From NCBI GenBank assembly GCA_033980235.1, contig CM067064.1, positions 30,078,170 through 30,142,169 on the forward strand: 64,000 bases of DNA, given 5' to 3'. Positions 25,941-37,504 of the stretch are shown piece by piece (position 1 is the stretch's first letter; every line of letters starts with the position of its first letter). The position numbers and the translations under genes were made by a program. The stretch is from Diadema setosum (Eukaryota; Echinodermata; Echinoidea; Diadematoida; Diadematidae). Under the pieces are notes generated by a model. The model had not been told where the DNA came from, did no database searches, and saw nothing but the letters and a program-made list of their open reading frames with translations.

Positions 25941-26357
25941 AGGCGTGTCTTCATCAGCCCGAAGTTCAAACTAGCGGGACATTTTGCGGTCTTAGAAAAT
26001 AGCCCGATACAGCGAATGTGCGTCTTCATCAGCTCGAACAGCCTGCTTCGGGAAATTAGTCCGAAAATTGACGCATGCGCACTTTGCAATATTACTCTGC
26101 CTGGCTCGCGGTTCGAAAGTGGATTTCCCCGCTCAAAATCTCCTATATCACCGTATGTACGATTCTACAACCAGGGAGGTGAGCAGTACAGCAAATTCTC
26201 TCCAAAGGGATATTAATAACGCTACTCTTTCTTCTGTCCAGTGAGGCATCTTATATGAAATTAACGAATTGCAATGTTTAAACAAATCCAAAATGCACAC
26301 AATCTGCAAGAATCTTCAGCTAAGGTATGAATAGAGTGGACCAGAAGAAGAAGTTTA

Positions 26358-26390
<33 letters not shown>

Positions 26391-26734
26391 AGCTAGCATG
26401 CACGGCACTGAGTTTTAATAGGGAATGTAATGTACTATACACAATCACTAGCTGCTTGTACATGCGCTTTCCATTGCCAGATGGCTAACCAGAAGCGTGG
26501 AGGGATCGAGAAAATTTCGGGCTGATGGAGACGCACCCAAGATAGCGCGCTATTTCACGAATTAGCGCTCTAGTTGACGAACTAGACCAAGATTTTGGGG
26601 GAAATTTTCCCGATCAAATAGCGCGCTATCTGCGTCTTCACTACACAGATAGCGCGCTATTTTGACATCGGACTAGTTTGGTAACCGCAAGATAGCGCGC
26701 TATCTTGAAACTTCGGGCTGATGAAGACACGCCT
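25941..26734 (-). mobile_element. PIF/Harbinger-like non-autonomous element, copy 2 (inverted)
   Basis: This 794-bp copy lies in opposite orientation to 12659-13537. Its TIRs are AGGCGTGTCTTCATCAGCCC and the complement ending at 26734, and it is flanked by the 3-bp duplication AGT (25938-25940, 26735-26737). The ATAGCGCGCTAT palindromes lie at about 26542, 26618, 26648 and 26692, and the Myb-like fragment is on the minus strand at 26148-26249. It lacks about 85 bp present in copy 1. The A run at about 26360-26389 corresponds to the T run at 13091-13111. The close identity of the two copies implies fairly recent activity of the family. Confidence 0.82.
26148..26249 (-). pseudogene. Myb/SANT-like fragment in Harbinger-like element (copy 2)
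   Basis: The same 33-codon frame as at 13229-13330 but on the minus strand, starting at the ATG at 26249 and stopping at TGA (26150-26148). It differs by Ala for Val at position 20. Both copies retain W-T-E-E-R and L-I-S-L-W. The shared stop shows the fragment is ancestral to the subfamily and did not decay separately. Confidence 0.55.
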
Positions 26735-26737
26735 AGT

Positions 26738-28868
26738 GCTTCACCCTGGCTTCACCTGAGTGGGCTAGCCTTTCTACAACCAGTTCAGGTTCTGGATGGA
26801 TTACTGAATGCTTGGTAAAAAGCTTGGCACATTAAAAGCTAGGGGCTTGAGCGCAGGGGAGATTTGAGAAGAACATGGTTGAATGGAAGAGTATGGTTGA
26901 TTTATGTGACTAATGATCCCCATGCACCTTTTTGCTTCACAACTCTCCTGGTTGGTTTGTGCTGAAAATCTATTGTATAGATCATGTTTTCACTTGGTGA
27001 TTCAACAAGAGCAACTCCTTAACCTGCAAACATCATCATAATTCCATGCATATGATTCAAGTCTTTCCTTTTGATTTCTTAAAAAAAGAAGATATTGGTG
27101 AAGAATAATGTGCAAGTCAACTACAGGCATGTAAGGCAATGATGTCATCACCCTATCTGACATGCAAACATGTGCATTTGTTTGTGACTGATATCTCTCC
27201 TTCATGAAACAAGATTTCTTTGAAATTCTTTAATTTTCTTGATACGTAATTTTCTCAATATCTGTCTTATTTTGATGAAACCTCTAACAATCCATTGTGC
27301 GACTTTTTGTCTATCTATCAAAGCCAACTCATGCACGGAGTGAAATTTGTCAAATGCTGTGGAAACCAAACCTCATACAGTCTCATTCATAACTCATCAT
27401 CTAGGTATTGAAGAAGAAAAAAATATCTATGCAAGATAGAGAGTAGGCCTAGATGTAGAAATGCTCTTTAACCCAAAATTTGATGTGGAATCTAAAATCT
27501 TTATTGACAACTTTCATGTATCATGATGACTTTTAGACATAGAAATTCAGACTCACCGAAACTTGCAGGTCTTGAGCCCAGTCTAAGCCTGTTGCAAATT
27601 CCCTGGTTTTTAACAGGAAGAGAAAAACGATGTGGTTGTCGTTGCCATGGTTACGGCTGTTACATGATAATTGTACTGTTTCTGGTACACCTGTTTTCAG
27701 AACAAATGTGTGGGCCACATTGCAGGTCCTATAGGGATCTGCCTGTTTAAATTGAGCATCCCATAACTTGTTGGTCCGAGGAGATTTAAACATTTGGCAG
27801 AACAGGAACGTTTTGTCTGTGGGGAAGGGGGGAAAGCCATGTTAGTCCCCTAAAGATGCTTGCCTGTCTGTTATGCTACAGAAGTATACAATGAAAATTG
27901 GGATGTCTTACTAATGGGTGAATTTGTCAACTTAAGATAGCAAGCTTCTGTCTCAAAGCAATGACAATAAGAAATCTGTATACAATGTGAGCAAAAGAGA
28001 AACAAACACAAAAACGACAGTTGCAATGTAAGTTTGCCATGCACATAATGCTTCGACTGTGTCCTTGACGTTTGAACCAAGCATTAGTTTCGTGACAGTG
28101 TTAGTGACAAATTTGATGTGATTTATGTAAATCTGCTGTAGAATGTTGTCTCTTGCCAGGAATTTATGAAGTGAATTTGGATTGAGAATGATTTCTTTCA
28201 AGACCTCCCTCCCCATTGAAATAGAGAAAAAAGAGAAAGGGGTTTATTCTTTATCAACAGTGAAATGTGCAGGATAGCACACTTTTTGTGTTTAGTGTAT
28301 GTTTCTGAGCTTTTGCGTCGGTAGAATTATTGGTTGATTTCCAATTGAGAGCCGCAGTTATTTTGTGTGATGTAGAAAGATGTCTTCTTGGAATGAAAAG
28401 AAAAAGAGAGATAGAGAGGGAGAGAAGTTTGTGTGATTATTCATACTGGTTCCCTGCTGGGTGCTTCTAGCTCTACCATGACCATGATGGGGTCACTGGT
28501 TGGGTTGATGTAGTCTTACAGATGCAGACCTCTTTTTGTCACACCTTTCCACTCTAGCAACACTTTGTTTACATTCTTTCTACAAGGTCATTTGAGGTGA
28601 TTTTGGCCAGGTATGATTACTTCACATTGGCGGACTTCGATTTTGGGATCAAACACACCAGAGATATGCAGTTGTGATGATAATTTGTAGGTTTTGGTTT
28701 TTCTTCTTTTGGAGTAAGTAGTAGAGTAGATTGGCTTTCATTATTTACAAGGAATAGTCTCTTTGAGACAGACACTCTAATCATTTCATTGATCCTTTAG
28801 TATCTAGAGGGCTTTAAGATACTGTGCAGTACCTGTCAGGGACTTTGGCCTGAGTTGTGCATACTTTA
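26738..28868. other. Non-coding DNA, nothing recognised
   Basis: No supportable exon. The block at about 27000-27330 (GCAATGATGTCATCACC, GATTTCTTTGAAATTC) reads like an old dispersed repeat, but I found no boundaries. An AGAGAGAT patch is at 28404-28425. Confidence 0.35.
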
Positions 28869-28869
28869 G

Positions 28870-28978
28870 CCAGGGCTCCACACTAACTTTTATTTTTGGT
28901 GGCCCAAAGGCAAACATCCGACCTTTTTTGGTGGCCTGATCAGGCCCCGGGCCACCGTTAGTGTCGGGCCCTGCTTTA
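28870..28978. mobile_element. Short palindromic repeat, AGGGC..CACTAAC ends
   Basis: AGCCAGGGCTCCACACTAAC at the left is mirrored by GTTAGTGTCGGGCCCTGCT at the right. The inner words GGTGGCCC and GGGCCACC are also inverted, around GCCTGATCAGGC. At about 105 bp it can fold into one long hairpin. It is probably a very short MITE. Confidence 0.6.
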
Positions 28979-31900
28979 GCCTATATGCCATATATTTATG
29001 GGAGCCTTTATTTTGTGCTAATGGGGACTTATAACAATTTTGCAAGTGGTTAGATTCACAATCATGGAGTATGGTAAATGAACGAAAAAAAATGTATGTT
29101 TGCAAGTCTCATTCATGTTGGGATCAGAGTTAATATCTTCATGTGTTGCTCAGTTTACAAATAGCATCAGAGTCACAGAATTTGAAAAAAAAAAGAAGAG
29201 TGGAATGTATGTTGCATGCAGTATCTAGTTAAGGACAATAGATGAAAAGAAATTTTCTGATGCAAAGGTTCTGTCAATGCCAAGTTCCACAATATTGCTT
29301 TGAATACCACTTGGACATGAATAGAGCAAGAATAAATCCTGTGTATGTAATACCACAGGCAAGCCAAGTGATAGAGATTCTGTGTAGGTAAGGCAATTTA
29401 CTGTGATAGCCACCAAAATACTGTTCAACTAAGTTTTTTTATGAGATAACAATTCCCAACAGCAATGAACCACATGATGAGAGTGAGGGCTTTCATACTG
29501 GTGAAAAACTCGTTTGTGAACTTGTTTCTAAACACACTCCATGCTTCTTCTTTTTAGCAGCTGTTTTGTAAGTTGTAAATGTAATGCAAATTTCACTCAA
29601 GTGTTCCCCCAAACATATCCTGAAGAACATTTGGCTAATCGTTGTTCAGAAATGTCATCCAGTCATATTCTACATCATTCTGGATGCTTTGTTATCTGTA
29701 TTCTGTATTCTGCTTTTCTGTGAAAATAGCAATAGTCTCCATCACCAGGCTCTTGAAAGAATATGTCCAATGTGATCGTGGGAGTTCATCATGCTGTATT
29801 ATTTTGGACAGTGAGGACTGTCTGCAGAGACTACAATAGGTGAAGCAAGGAAAGGGAAGAAACCATGCCCCCCCTTTTATTTTTGGTTTGATTTTAGAAA
29901 TGAAATGGAGATGTGTGGGAAAAAGGCAAGTTCAATAGTTTGCCTCCGTACGCAGCCACCAGGATTTGCCTGGTCTTACAGGCCATCTAGGACTGAGCCT
30001 TTTAAGCGTGTTTATTGTGGACTGGTTGGGATGTATATTTTATTCCAGCAGATAAATCTTTTTCTGTGGTTACCTCCACTCTGCTATGGGGGTAAAGAAT
30101 GGGTTGGGGGGGGGGGGGAGAAAGAGGGTGGTAGAGAATGGGGAGGGATATTTTTTTTTTTGTGGTTCCTGGTTTGACTTCATAGTAACTGCATTTACAG
30201 GAAGACGTATTGTTGTGGTTCTAGACTTCTATGTGCGATTGCATGGTAACTGCATCAGACAGAATTTCTTCAGTTCAACACAGCATTGCATATAGTGTTT
30301 TATGATGTTAAAAGGTATGGAAGTCAGCACTGGTATACCCAAGATGTGTGACTATTCGTTGAACATTGTTTCAGCTTGTGCTGGTGGAGGGAGAGGGGAA
30401 AACTCAATAAAGTAACCAATTTTTTTTTTTTTTTTTTTTTTTCAGAGTGTTATTTTCTGTGAGTTTTTTGTATTATCTTTGCCAGAGAGGAAATATCCAT
30501 TTTTAAAGTTAGAATTAAGACTAGCAATGTCATTGCCTCCATACATGCCATTTATTGGTGTTATTATTTTTTAAACTAATATGGATATGGAGAAATTGTG
30601 TGCAGTAAAGGAAAATGCAAGAATATGTAATCCTGCTACTCCAGCTTTGTCAACCTAAAAAATGTGGAATATGCATTATTTATCACATTTGTTTTTGCTA
30701 AGAATTTATATTTGAAATCAGTATTGCACACAGACCACTCATTTCACATGTACTTTTTATCATGGATGAGTTTTGTAATCTCAAGTTTCTTAAATGGGAA
30801 TTACATTTATGTCCATTTCACAACCAGTACCCAAAAGCAAATGGCAGTGATGAAAATGCAGATGTATAGTATGTATGAAAGGTATGTGTAGCAGTGTGCA
30901 TTGTATGTGTACATGTATTTATGTACATACGTAATTACGTACTTGATAATTGAGATTATTGTGTGTATGATTTGAATGATATGCTCCTAAGCTTTGCTAT
31001 TAGAATTTAAAAAAAATAAAGCATGAAGGCACAAAACAGAAATGTAATTTATAATGCTAGTAGTTCGAATTCAAAAACATTCTAAAGGTCCAAAGAGGGG
31101 AAGACAAATAGCTCTTCACAAGTTGTTTTTGTTTTTGTTTTTTGTCTTTGGAGGTCCCTTGATCGTCCTCAATGGCGGCAACTCGCTGCAGACTTGCATC
31201 ATGTTGTGACTGGCCATGGTAGTCCTTGATTCAGTGTACCCTCTCTGGCTTCATGAATTATTCATGAGCTAATTAATGAATTAGTCATGATGCTCAGGCA
31301 CTTCTGGCAGCCCGTGCTCGTGTGTTGATTTCGGCTGTCTTCATTTATTCCGTAGGGCTGAAAGAGTATTGGGGGGGGGGGGGTTGTAGCTACAGTTCAG
31401 CACATTTGCAGTGAGGCAGAAATATACCCCCCTTTCCTGGCCTTGTGAGGAGACTAGGGAATAATTGAAATGTGTTCCCTCCGAAGTGTGCACAGGGTGT
31501 GAATTTCATATCACGCGGCCAGGAATTTTCTTCCGTTTCTCAGCTGTGTCCACACTGGAGCCATCTTCAGGAAAAAGCTCCGTCTCATTGGAAACCGCTT
31601 GCTAAAATATGCATTGTACAAAATGCCGAGTTCTGGTGGATACGGTAGGGGAAAAATACACATAACAAACAAACAACAAAACTTTTTGAAAAGTTTTTAA
31701 GTATCTTCCAAATACCTGCTATGTAGATGTGACGGAGAGACAGTTCTTCTAAAGTAGACATTGTATTGTAGCAGTAACGTCATAGTGATGCTAAAATTAT
31801 AAATTTTTTAATGTATTCCATATTGTCCAATTTGATGACTAGATACAAATACAAGGAAATACTAATTATGCATAATCTTATCCATGAAAAATTACAGTTA

Positions 31901-32173
31901 GCTATCAAAGGTTCCCCACTCTCCACGGCTGTTGAACAAGTATCACCAGATTCTGTAAATCTTTGAGAACTGGGAAAAGTCTGTACATAGAACTCTCCGA
32001 GGTCGATCTTCTAAAGAAATCGATATTTGATACAGAATGTGAACTCAGCCTCTCTCCCAAGAGATCATCTCTGTTTCCTTCTCTCGGTGCAATTTCCCAT
32101 TCTGTCTTCCATCTCTACTTTCGTATACCACCTCTACCACGTTCCCTTTTCCTTGCAACTCTGTCCATCCCAT
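28979..32173. other. Non-coding DNA with possible regulatory block
   Basis: No gene is seen. Contents are a G run at 30106-30118, T runs at about 30150-30160 and 30420-30442, and a G run at 31371-31382. A unique block at 31190-31340 contains a dense set of TAATTA/AATTA sites (CATGAATTATTCATGAGC, CTAATTAATGAATTAG), typical of homeodomain binding. Confidence 0.4.
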
Positions 32174-32786
32174 GAGAGAGGAGGAGTAGGAGGAGGAGAA
32201 GAAGATGGAGAAGAAAGAAGGAAAGAAGGAGAAGAGAATGGAAGAAAGGAAGTAGCAGAGGAAGAAGAAAATGAAGAAGAGAGGAAAATGAGGAAGATTA
32301 GGAGGAAGAAGGAGGAAGGAGAAGAAGAAGGGAGAAGAGGAAGTGAGAAGGAAATAGCAGAGGAAGAAGAAAAAGAAGAAACTGAGGAGGAGAGGAAAAT
32401 GAGGAAGAGTAGGAAGAAGAAAGAAAGAAAGGATGAAGGAGAAGGAGGAAGAAGAAGAGGAAGAGGAAGAAGAGGAAGAGGGTAAAGTAGAAAATTAGGA
32501 AGAGAGGGAAATGTGGAAGAGTAGGAGAAAGGAGAGGGAATGGAAGAAAAAGGGTGGAGGAGGAAAAGAAGAAGAAGGGGGAGGGGTGATGATGTGGAGG
32601 AATTGAAGAAAGAACAGGAAAGGGAAAGGAATGAGAGGGGAAGAAGAGGGAGAAGATTGCAAGGAAGAAGGAAAATAAAAGGAGGAAGGACAGAAGAGGA
32701 AAATACAGAGAGAACAAGATGGACAGACATGAAGAATAGGGAAATGCAGGGAATGGGAAGTAGGGGAGGGTGGGGGGGGGGGGGGG
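32174..32786 (+). repeat. Long purine (GA-rich) tract
   Basis: About 610 bp in which the plus strand is overwhelmingly G and A (GGAGGA, GAAGAA, GGAAGA units) with rare T or C, ending in a G run at 32772-32786. Units such as GAAGAAGAAAATGAAGAAGA and GAGGAAAATGAGGAAGA recur, so it grew by local duplication. Polypurine tracts with mirror symmetry can form triplex DNA. Glu/Lys/Arg-rich and Ser/Leu/Pro-rich reading frames across it are compositional artefacts. Confidence 0.9.
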
Positions 32787-33144
32787 CATAGGACTAGTGG
32801 GTAACCTCTGCTGCTCCTGTGACTTGTACCTCCCCTGGGTGGAACACTGTAAGGCAGTCCCGGGTAACAGCGGAGGAAGCGTTCACTTTTAAAGATGAAG
32901 AGATCAGACAAAAATGTCTCAAATCTCAGACAACCTTTCCACCTATGAAAAATTAACTTCCCTCCATACATATATGTAGAGAAAAAGGAGATGCTACGAG
33001 GGCCTGAAAATGCATCGTTTCTGTGGAGGACAGTTGGGTGATTGAAAAGCAGCCATGTTTGTCACACAGCAGTGCCAGTAAACAATCTAGGCAGGCTTTT
33101 TCATGACTGTTGCCAATTTGCCATCTAGAATCAGTGCAAAGGTG
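32787..33144. other. Non-coding DNA, nothing recognised
   Basis: Unique sequence with no exon or repeat recognised. Confidence 0.35.
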
Positions 33145-33148
33145 TTAA

Positions 33149-33530
33149 AGGGATAGTACAGTATTGGTGGAGATGAGAATTGGGCTTTAAACCTTTTGCG
33201 AGATACCAAGAAAACACCTATGTTATAGTACAGAGCATACCATTTTAAGAGGAATTCAAAGTTTATTTGATGAAAATCGGGTCTGGAATGACTGAAACAT
33301 CCAAAAACAAAGTGAAACAAAGCGATCATAATAAAGTGTGGGTCCCACACTTCATCAGAATCACACTTTTTTGGATATCTCAGCCATTTCAAAACCAATT
33401 TTCATCCAATAAATGTTGAATTCCTCATAGAATTACTTGCTCTTTCATATTTCATAAGAGGTTTCTCATTATCTCATCAAAAAATGTTAGAAACCTGAAA
33501 TTAGGTCTCAACCAAAACTATACGACCCCT
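33149..33530. mobile_element. TTAA-flanked MITE, AGGGAT family, copy 3
   Basis: This 382-bp element begins AGGGATAGTACAGT and ends AACTATACGACCCCT, between TTAA at 33145-33148 and 33531-33534. The central hairpin AAAGTGTGGGTCCCACACTT (33344-33363 or so) is nearly perfect. The arms carry GATGAAAATCGG and CCAATTTTCATC. It lies about 1.7 kb upstream of the first recognised Caskin exon. Confidence 0.85.
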
Positions 33531-33534
33531 TTAA

Positions 33535-35210
33535 CAGCTCATCATCAAGAGTGAGTGATAGAGAAAGAGAGAGAGATAGATAGATAAATAGATAGACATG
33601 TGAGAGAGAGAGACACAGCTGAAGGTAGAGGGGGTATAACCCCATGGTGGTTTGCTACCTAAAATCGTCATCACGTAATTGGCGAATGCACCAGCTAAGC
33701 CAGGCTGTGAGGCGAACACCAAAGCCGCCTTGGGGAAAACGTGGGCAAAGAAAGGAATCCAGGAGGTTCCAGAAGTGCAGTTGAATTTAGGTAGAAGACC
33801 TGACATGTTTCAGGTATGGAAAGTATATACACCAGGTTTGCATCTCTCTTTGGCAAGTCCGTACTAATGCAGTTGGAGAAGAGATGGAGGCTAGAGAACA
33901 GTGTTCACCTATGCTACCCTGAGGTAGACTTGACCTTTTGACCTCCCCCAGTATTCTCTACCCCATCCCGATCCCCTCCCCCTCCTTTCCCCCCCTCCCC
34001 CCTTCCAACAAGCGGGCTATTATATATCATGCCTAAATAGAAGACATGTATTCCTTGTGCCTCTACAGTTGATGAAATCTTGAAAATCTCAACCCTCCCC
34101 TTCTTCCTCCTTCCACCCCCTTACCCCCTTACCCCCTTACCTCCACCCCCCTCCTCCACCCCCCTCCTCCACATGGGTGTCAGTTTGCTTGTTGTTTCAG
34201 CATCAATTGAGTTTGGGTAAGCTGCTTGGGGCAGTGAAAGAGGCCAGAGATTTCGCAGAGAGGAATGGGATGGAAAGGAGAAAAATTCATGCATGTACAG
34301 TATTTTCCCACATTTATTACTTTTATTCAGTTGTATGATACTGTACTTGCACCACACCCAGTACTTGCAAAGCCATTGAAAAGTAGAAGTTACAGTATTC
34401 AGTCCTGTTTCGTGTGCTCCCACATACAACCAACTCCTCCCCCCCCCATAGTCATTCATACTCACATATGTACACAATGACACACATACAGTACATATAT
34501 GTATACATATACACACACATAAATGAATACATACATATGTACATACAAACATACATGCATACATACATACATACATACATACACACACCCTGCAAGTTCA
34601 GGTGTAGGCCTATTCATTCCATCAGAATGTGGCTATGTGCATTTGAAGAGTGCCCATCACAGGACATAACAATGTAAACATGGCATGAGATACAGAAGTC
34701 AGTAGGAATGGGGAAATTTGGTTCATAATATCAGAAACATTGTTCTAGGTCTATCCCTAGCCAATAACAGTTTATCAAAACAAAGAACTTACTTCCATTT
34801 GTGTCTAGAGCATAGAGTTTTTGTCAGGTCTTCTGTTACACTTGCATTTCAGATATCTTTATACCACACTGTATTAAACTCTCTCTCAAACTGGAAAAAA
34901 GAGAGAAAAAGTGATGGATTTGATGTGCTTTCCCGGCTGAAAACTGTGTATACCAGTAGTCAGGACATGGTGACTCCTACCTTTAAATCTTCCATCAACT
35001 TTCATCTGTATCAGCATTTGGGGAAAAAATGAAATGATTGAGTATGGCACACTCTAAAAACGTGCCAATGACTGATGAATATAAATATGATTGTGGTGAA
35101 TCCAATATTGATGAATCAGTTGTGCTGTATGTCAGTGTCATTCTTTTGTCACGTTACTGAACTTAAATATATTTTTTTCTCTCTCTCTTGATTTCTTCTT
35201 GTCTCTGCAG
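33535..35210. other. Non-coding DNA upstream of Caskin exon 35211
   Basis: Contains a GATA/GAGA patch (33550-33615) and a long pyrimidine-rich stretch (33945-34175, C and T runs). An ACAT array lies at 34482-34587. An open stretch at 33680-33815 has GC-richer codons and a CAG|GTATGG, but no ATG opens it and the protein is unknown, so I do not call an exon. The final 40 bases are the pyrimidine tract of the 35211 acceptor. Confidence 0.4.
34482..34587. repeat. ACAT-type tetranucleotide array
   Basis: Degenerate CACATACA and ATGTATAC units pass into pure ACATACATACAT near 34546-34580. This is a simple microsatellite. Confidence 0.9.
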
Positions 35211-35262
35211 GAAAGAGTGTGTCTTCCAAGAAATCACCCCTCAACTTCCAAGATGATGTCGG
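35211..35262 (+). CDS. CASKIN: Caskin exon: linker before ankyrin repeat 1 (NFQD segment)
   Basis: This 52-bp internal exon follows a strong pyrimidine tract ending TGTCTCTGCAG and is followed by the donor GTGAGTG. It starts with the last two bases (GA) of a split codon. It then reads K-S-V-S-S-K-K-S-P-L-N-F-Q-D-D-V and ends with GG, which the next exon completes to Gly. Vertebrate Caskin1 has a basic KK followed by NVNFQDPDG at this point, so both the KK and the NFQD motif fit. The asparagine-phenylalanine-glutamine-aspartate stretch leads straight into the first ankyrin repeat encoded by the exon at 37014. On its own the exon would be too short to call. Its identity rests on splice sites, phase and continuity with the next two exons. 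The preceding exon must end in phase 1 and was not located. Confidence 0.8.
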
Positions 35263-37013
35263 GTGAGTGTCTTCCGTTCATTGTGTCTTTCATTTCTGAG
35301 TATCTTCTGGTTCAGTGCAGATGTATGCAGTGTTGCATTTCCAACTTCACAGTGACATTATTTGATCTGTCAATATTGTACCGCTGAAATTTGATGCCTA
35401 TTTCGATGTAGAAGAATGTGGGGGAAAGGGCAAGCTTGCTTTGTGGTTTGCTTCTGCAATCAAGTCAGTGACACTGACGAGACATCGGCAATTTTCCTTG
35501 TGAAAAATATTGTAGAATGTCTGCACATTGTCATAAAGAAAGTTTCCAAAGCACCACACATTTTTGAATACGTGGGACTAGGTAGTGTGTAGCTTTGTAC
35601 GTGGTCTCTGCTCCCTCTGATCTAGGAAATAAAATTTTATCCTTTGGCATAAATACCTCACTTGGTTACCTGTATTGTGAATGAAAGAGATCTTGTATCC
35701 CAAAGTCAGATACATTGTATGATGAGAAGTAAAAGGCATAAAATGTGACGCATCAAGAGCCAACATGAAGCCCTTTTCCCCATCGCATCTTTCTTCCATG
35801 GCCAGGGCTATCACTTCCAGAGCAAACATTGATTCAACATTAGTCACTGGATGTGCATTCACAGATATTGAAAGGTAGTTTGTGGGAGCAAAGTGAGAGC
35901 CAGAGACGAAGGAGTGAAGATAAGATGGGTTGCCATGGCAATGACAGTGAAATCAAATTTGTGTTCTCCTTTCTGCCCCAAATTTATTCCTCTTTGATTG
36001 AAAATATTTGATTTAATAGTTTTGTAGTAATTATGAGTTCATTGTTCAGACGAGAACATGACCTTTAAGAGGTCATCTCTTTTGGTATGGAGGAGACCCA
36101 TCCTGGTCTTCCAAGGAGCGGCAACACCAAATGATGGTTTCTCACTAAGTCTAATCCAGTTACGATCCACTTAAGAATAAAAGTATGTGCACACAATCGG
36201 GTTAAGAGACGGCGCTCCGCCGGACAAGACAGAGACATCGGGTCACCAGCGGAGGTCAGACATGAGAGGAACCAAAAACAACAACAAAAAGAAAGCCCCA
36301 CAGATGAGAGGTGAAGAAGAAAGAAGCTCAGGACCAAAATTGGTTTAAGTTCGGATGCAAAGGAGGGAGACTGGAAGAAAATTTGGTAGTGGGAAAATTG
36401 GATTTTGAGCTGATTAAACAGAGAGAATACAGCACTCCATTGAGTCTGGGGGGAGGGGGGAACAACAAAAATATCGATGACATTATATGAATGAATAAAA
36501 ACATGTGTCTTGGAGTCAGATATCTTGTGAAGGAAGAGGAAAAATAGGAGTGGAAGGGGGTGAGAAAGAGGGCAAAGGGGATAGAGAAGAGGGTGACACG
36601 AAGATTTGATTAACGTTCAGGTCGCAACTGTGCGAAACATAGGAAAGTGTTACATCCAAAATATGGTGTAGATGCTATGCGAAATGCCTATGAACAACTT
36701 CGTTTCTAGGTAGTATGTGTGTTTGTATGTGTGTATGTGTGTGTGTGGGTGTGTGTGTGTGTGTGAGTGGATGCTGTGGTACAAAATGCTTTCTGTCAGT
36801 CTGATACTTGCAGCTCTCTGGTACCACACGCCTGCATTCTTTTAAGAGACAATTAGGGAGAACTGAGCGTCATAATTAATTGCCACAAACAGCATTTTAC
36901 TCTTATGCACCTCTTTCTGTCTCCCCTAATCTATTTGCGGGGATTCATGTATTGTTGAATGACTTTCATGTCTTCCTTAATTGTTCCTTCTGATATTATT
37001 TTCTTCAAAACAG
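35263..37013 (+). other. Caskin intron, 1.75 kb
   Basis: Begins GTGAGTG and ends TTCAAAACAG. It holds a TG-rich patch at 36715-36765 and, shortly before the 37014 exon, the motifs ACAATTAGGG and CATAATTAATTGCC (36849-36885), which are homeodomain-like. No other feature is seen. Confidence 0.7.
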
Positions 37014-37117
37014 TTTTTCAGCACTGCATCACGCCTCACTCATTGGTAATTGCGGCATTCTGGGTACCCTTCTGGACAATCATAATCACATCATTGTGGA
37101 TTTAAAGGACAACAAAG
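37014..37117 (+). CDS. CASKIN: Caskin exon: ankyrin repeat 1
   Basis: This 104-bp exon lies between acceptor TTCAAAACAG and donor GTAAGGC. Its first T completes the glycine codon begun in the exon at 35211. The next 34 codons read F-S-A-L-H-H-A-S-L-I-G and run on to V-D-L-K-D-N-K. The final G is the first base of a glycine codon finished at 59433. The SALHHA stretch is the family's version of the ankyrin TPLHxA helix motif. L-K-D-N-K-G matches the vertebrate Caskin sequence DIKDNKG, with one extra residue in the preceding loop. The downstream flank holds a TIR repeat (37292-37504) but nothing that disturbs the exon. I am confident of the family and less so of which Caskin paralogue, because invertebrates usually have a single gene. 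Confidence 0.92.
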
Positions 37118-37291
37118 GTAAGGCCTTGGTATCCATCACAATTCTGTCATCACTGCCGTGTGTGTCACTCAATATGTATACTAGCTAAGTTCACATGATG
37201 TGATTGTAACCCATGTTTGTCATTAGATGATAAAATTTTACTGCCAGCATCAGAGTGTGACTGAAACTGTCAAGAGCATCAACCTGGCGCA

Positions 37292-37504
37292 CTGTAAAAC
37301 ATGATATTTTCGCGGCATGAAATTTTTGCAAGTTGGAGCCGAAGGCCATTTATGCGGCATGAAATTTTCACGAGTTGCCTCTATTATACAAGAATCAATG
37401 CATATAGTGTAGACAAGAACTTTCATATGCATTTTGATTTCACGAATCTCGGCTCTCGCGAAATTCGTGAAATTAAAATGCACACGAACGTTCCTCATTG
37501 ACAG
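37292..37504 (-). mobile_element. GCGAA-family TIR element, copy 4
   Basis: Minus-strand copy running from CTGTAAAACATGATATTTTC to CGTTCCTCATTGACAG. It retains CAATGCATATAGTGTAGACA, the complement of the family spacer, and CGGCTCTCGCGAAATTCGTG. The flanking TA is mutated on the left. It sits 175 bp after the Caskin exon at 37014. Confidence 0.8.

Noticed and set aside
32027..32971. Long reading frames rich in Glu/Lys/Arg (plus strand) or Ser/Leu/Pro/Phe (minus strand)
   Set aside because: They run through the purine tract. Every frame is open because A/G-only sequence lacks most stops, and there are no domains or splice sites.
33680..33867. Open plus-strand stretch with CAG|GTATGG, considered as the missing Caskin first exon
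   Set aside because: No ATG opens the frame, and the peptide lacks the expected MGKEQEL..AV-type start. The 3' sequence gives the wrong residues before the NFQD exon.
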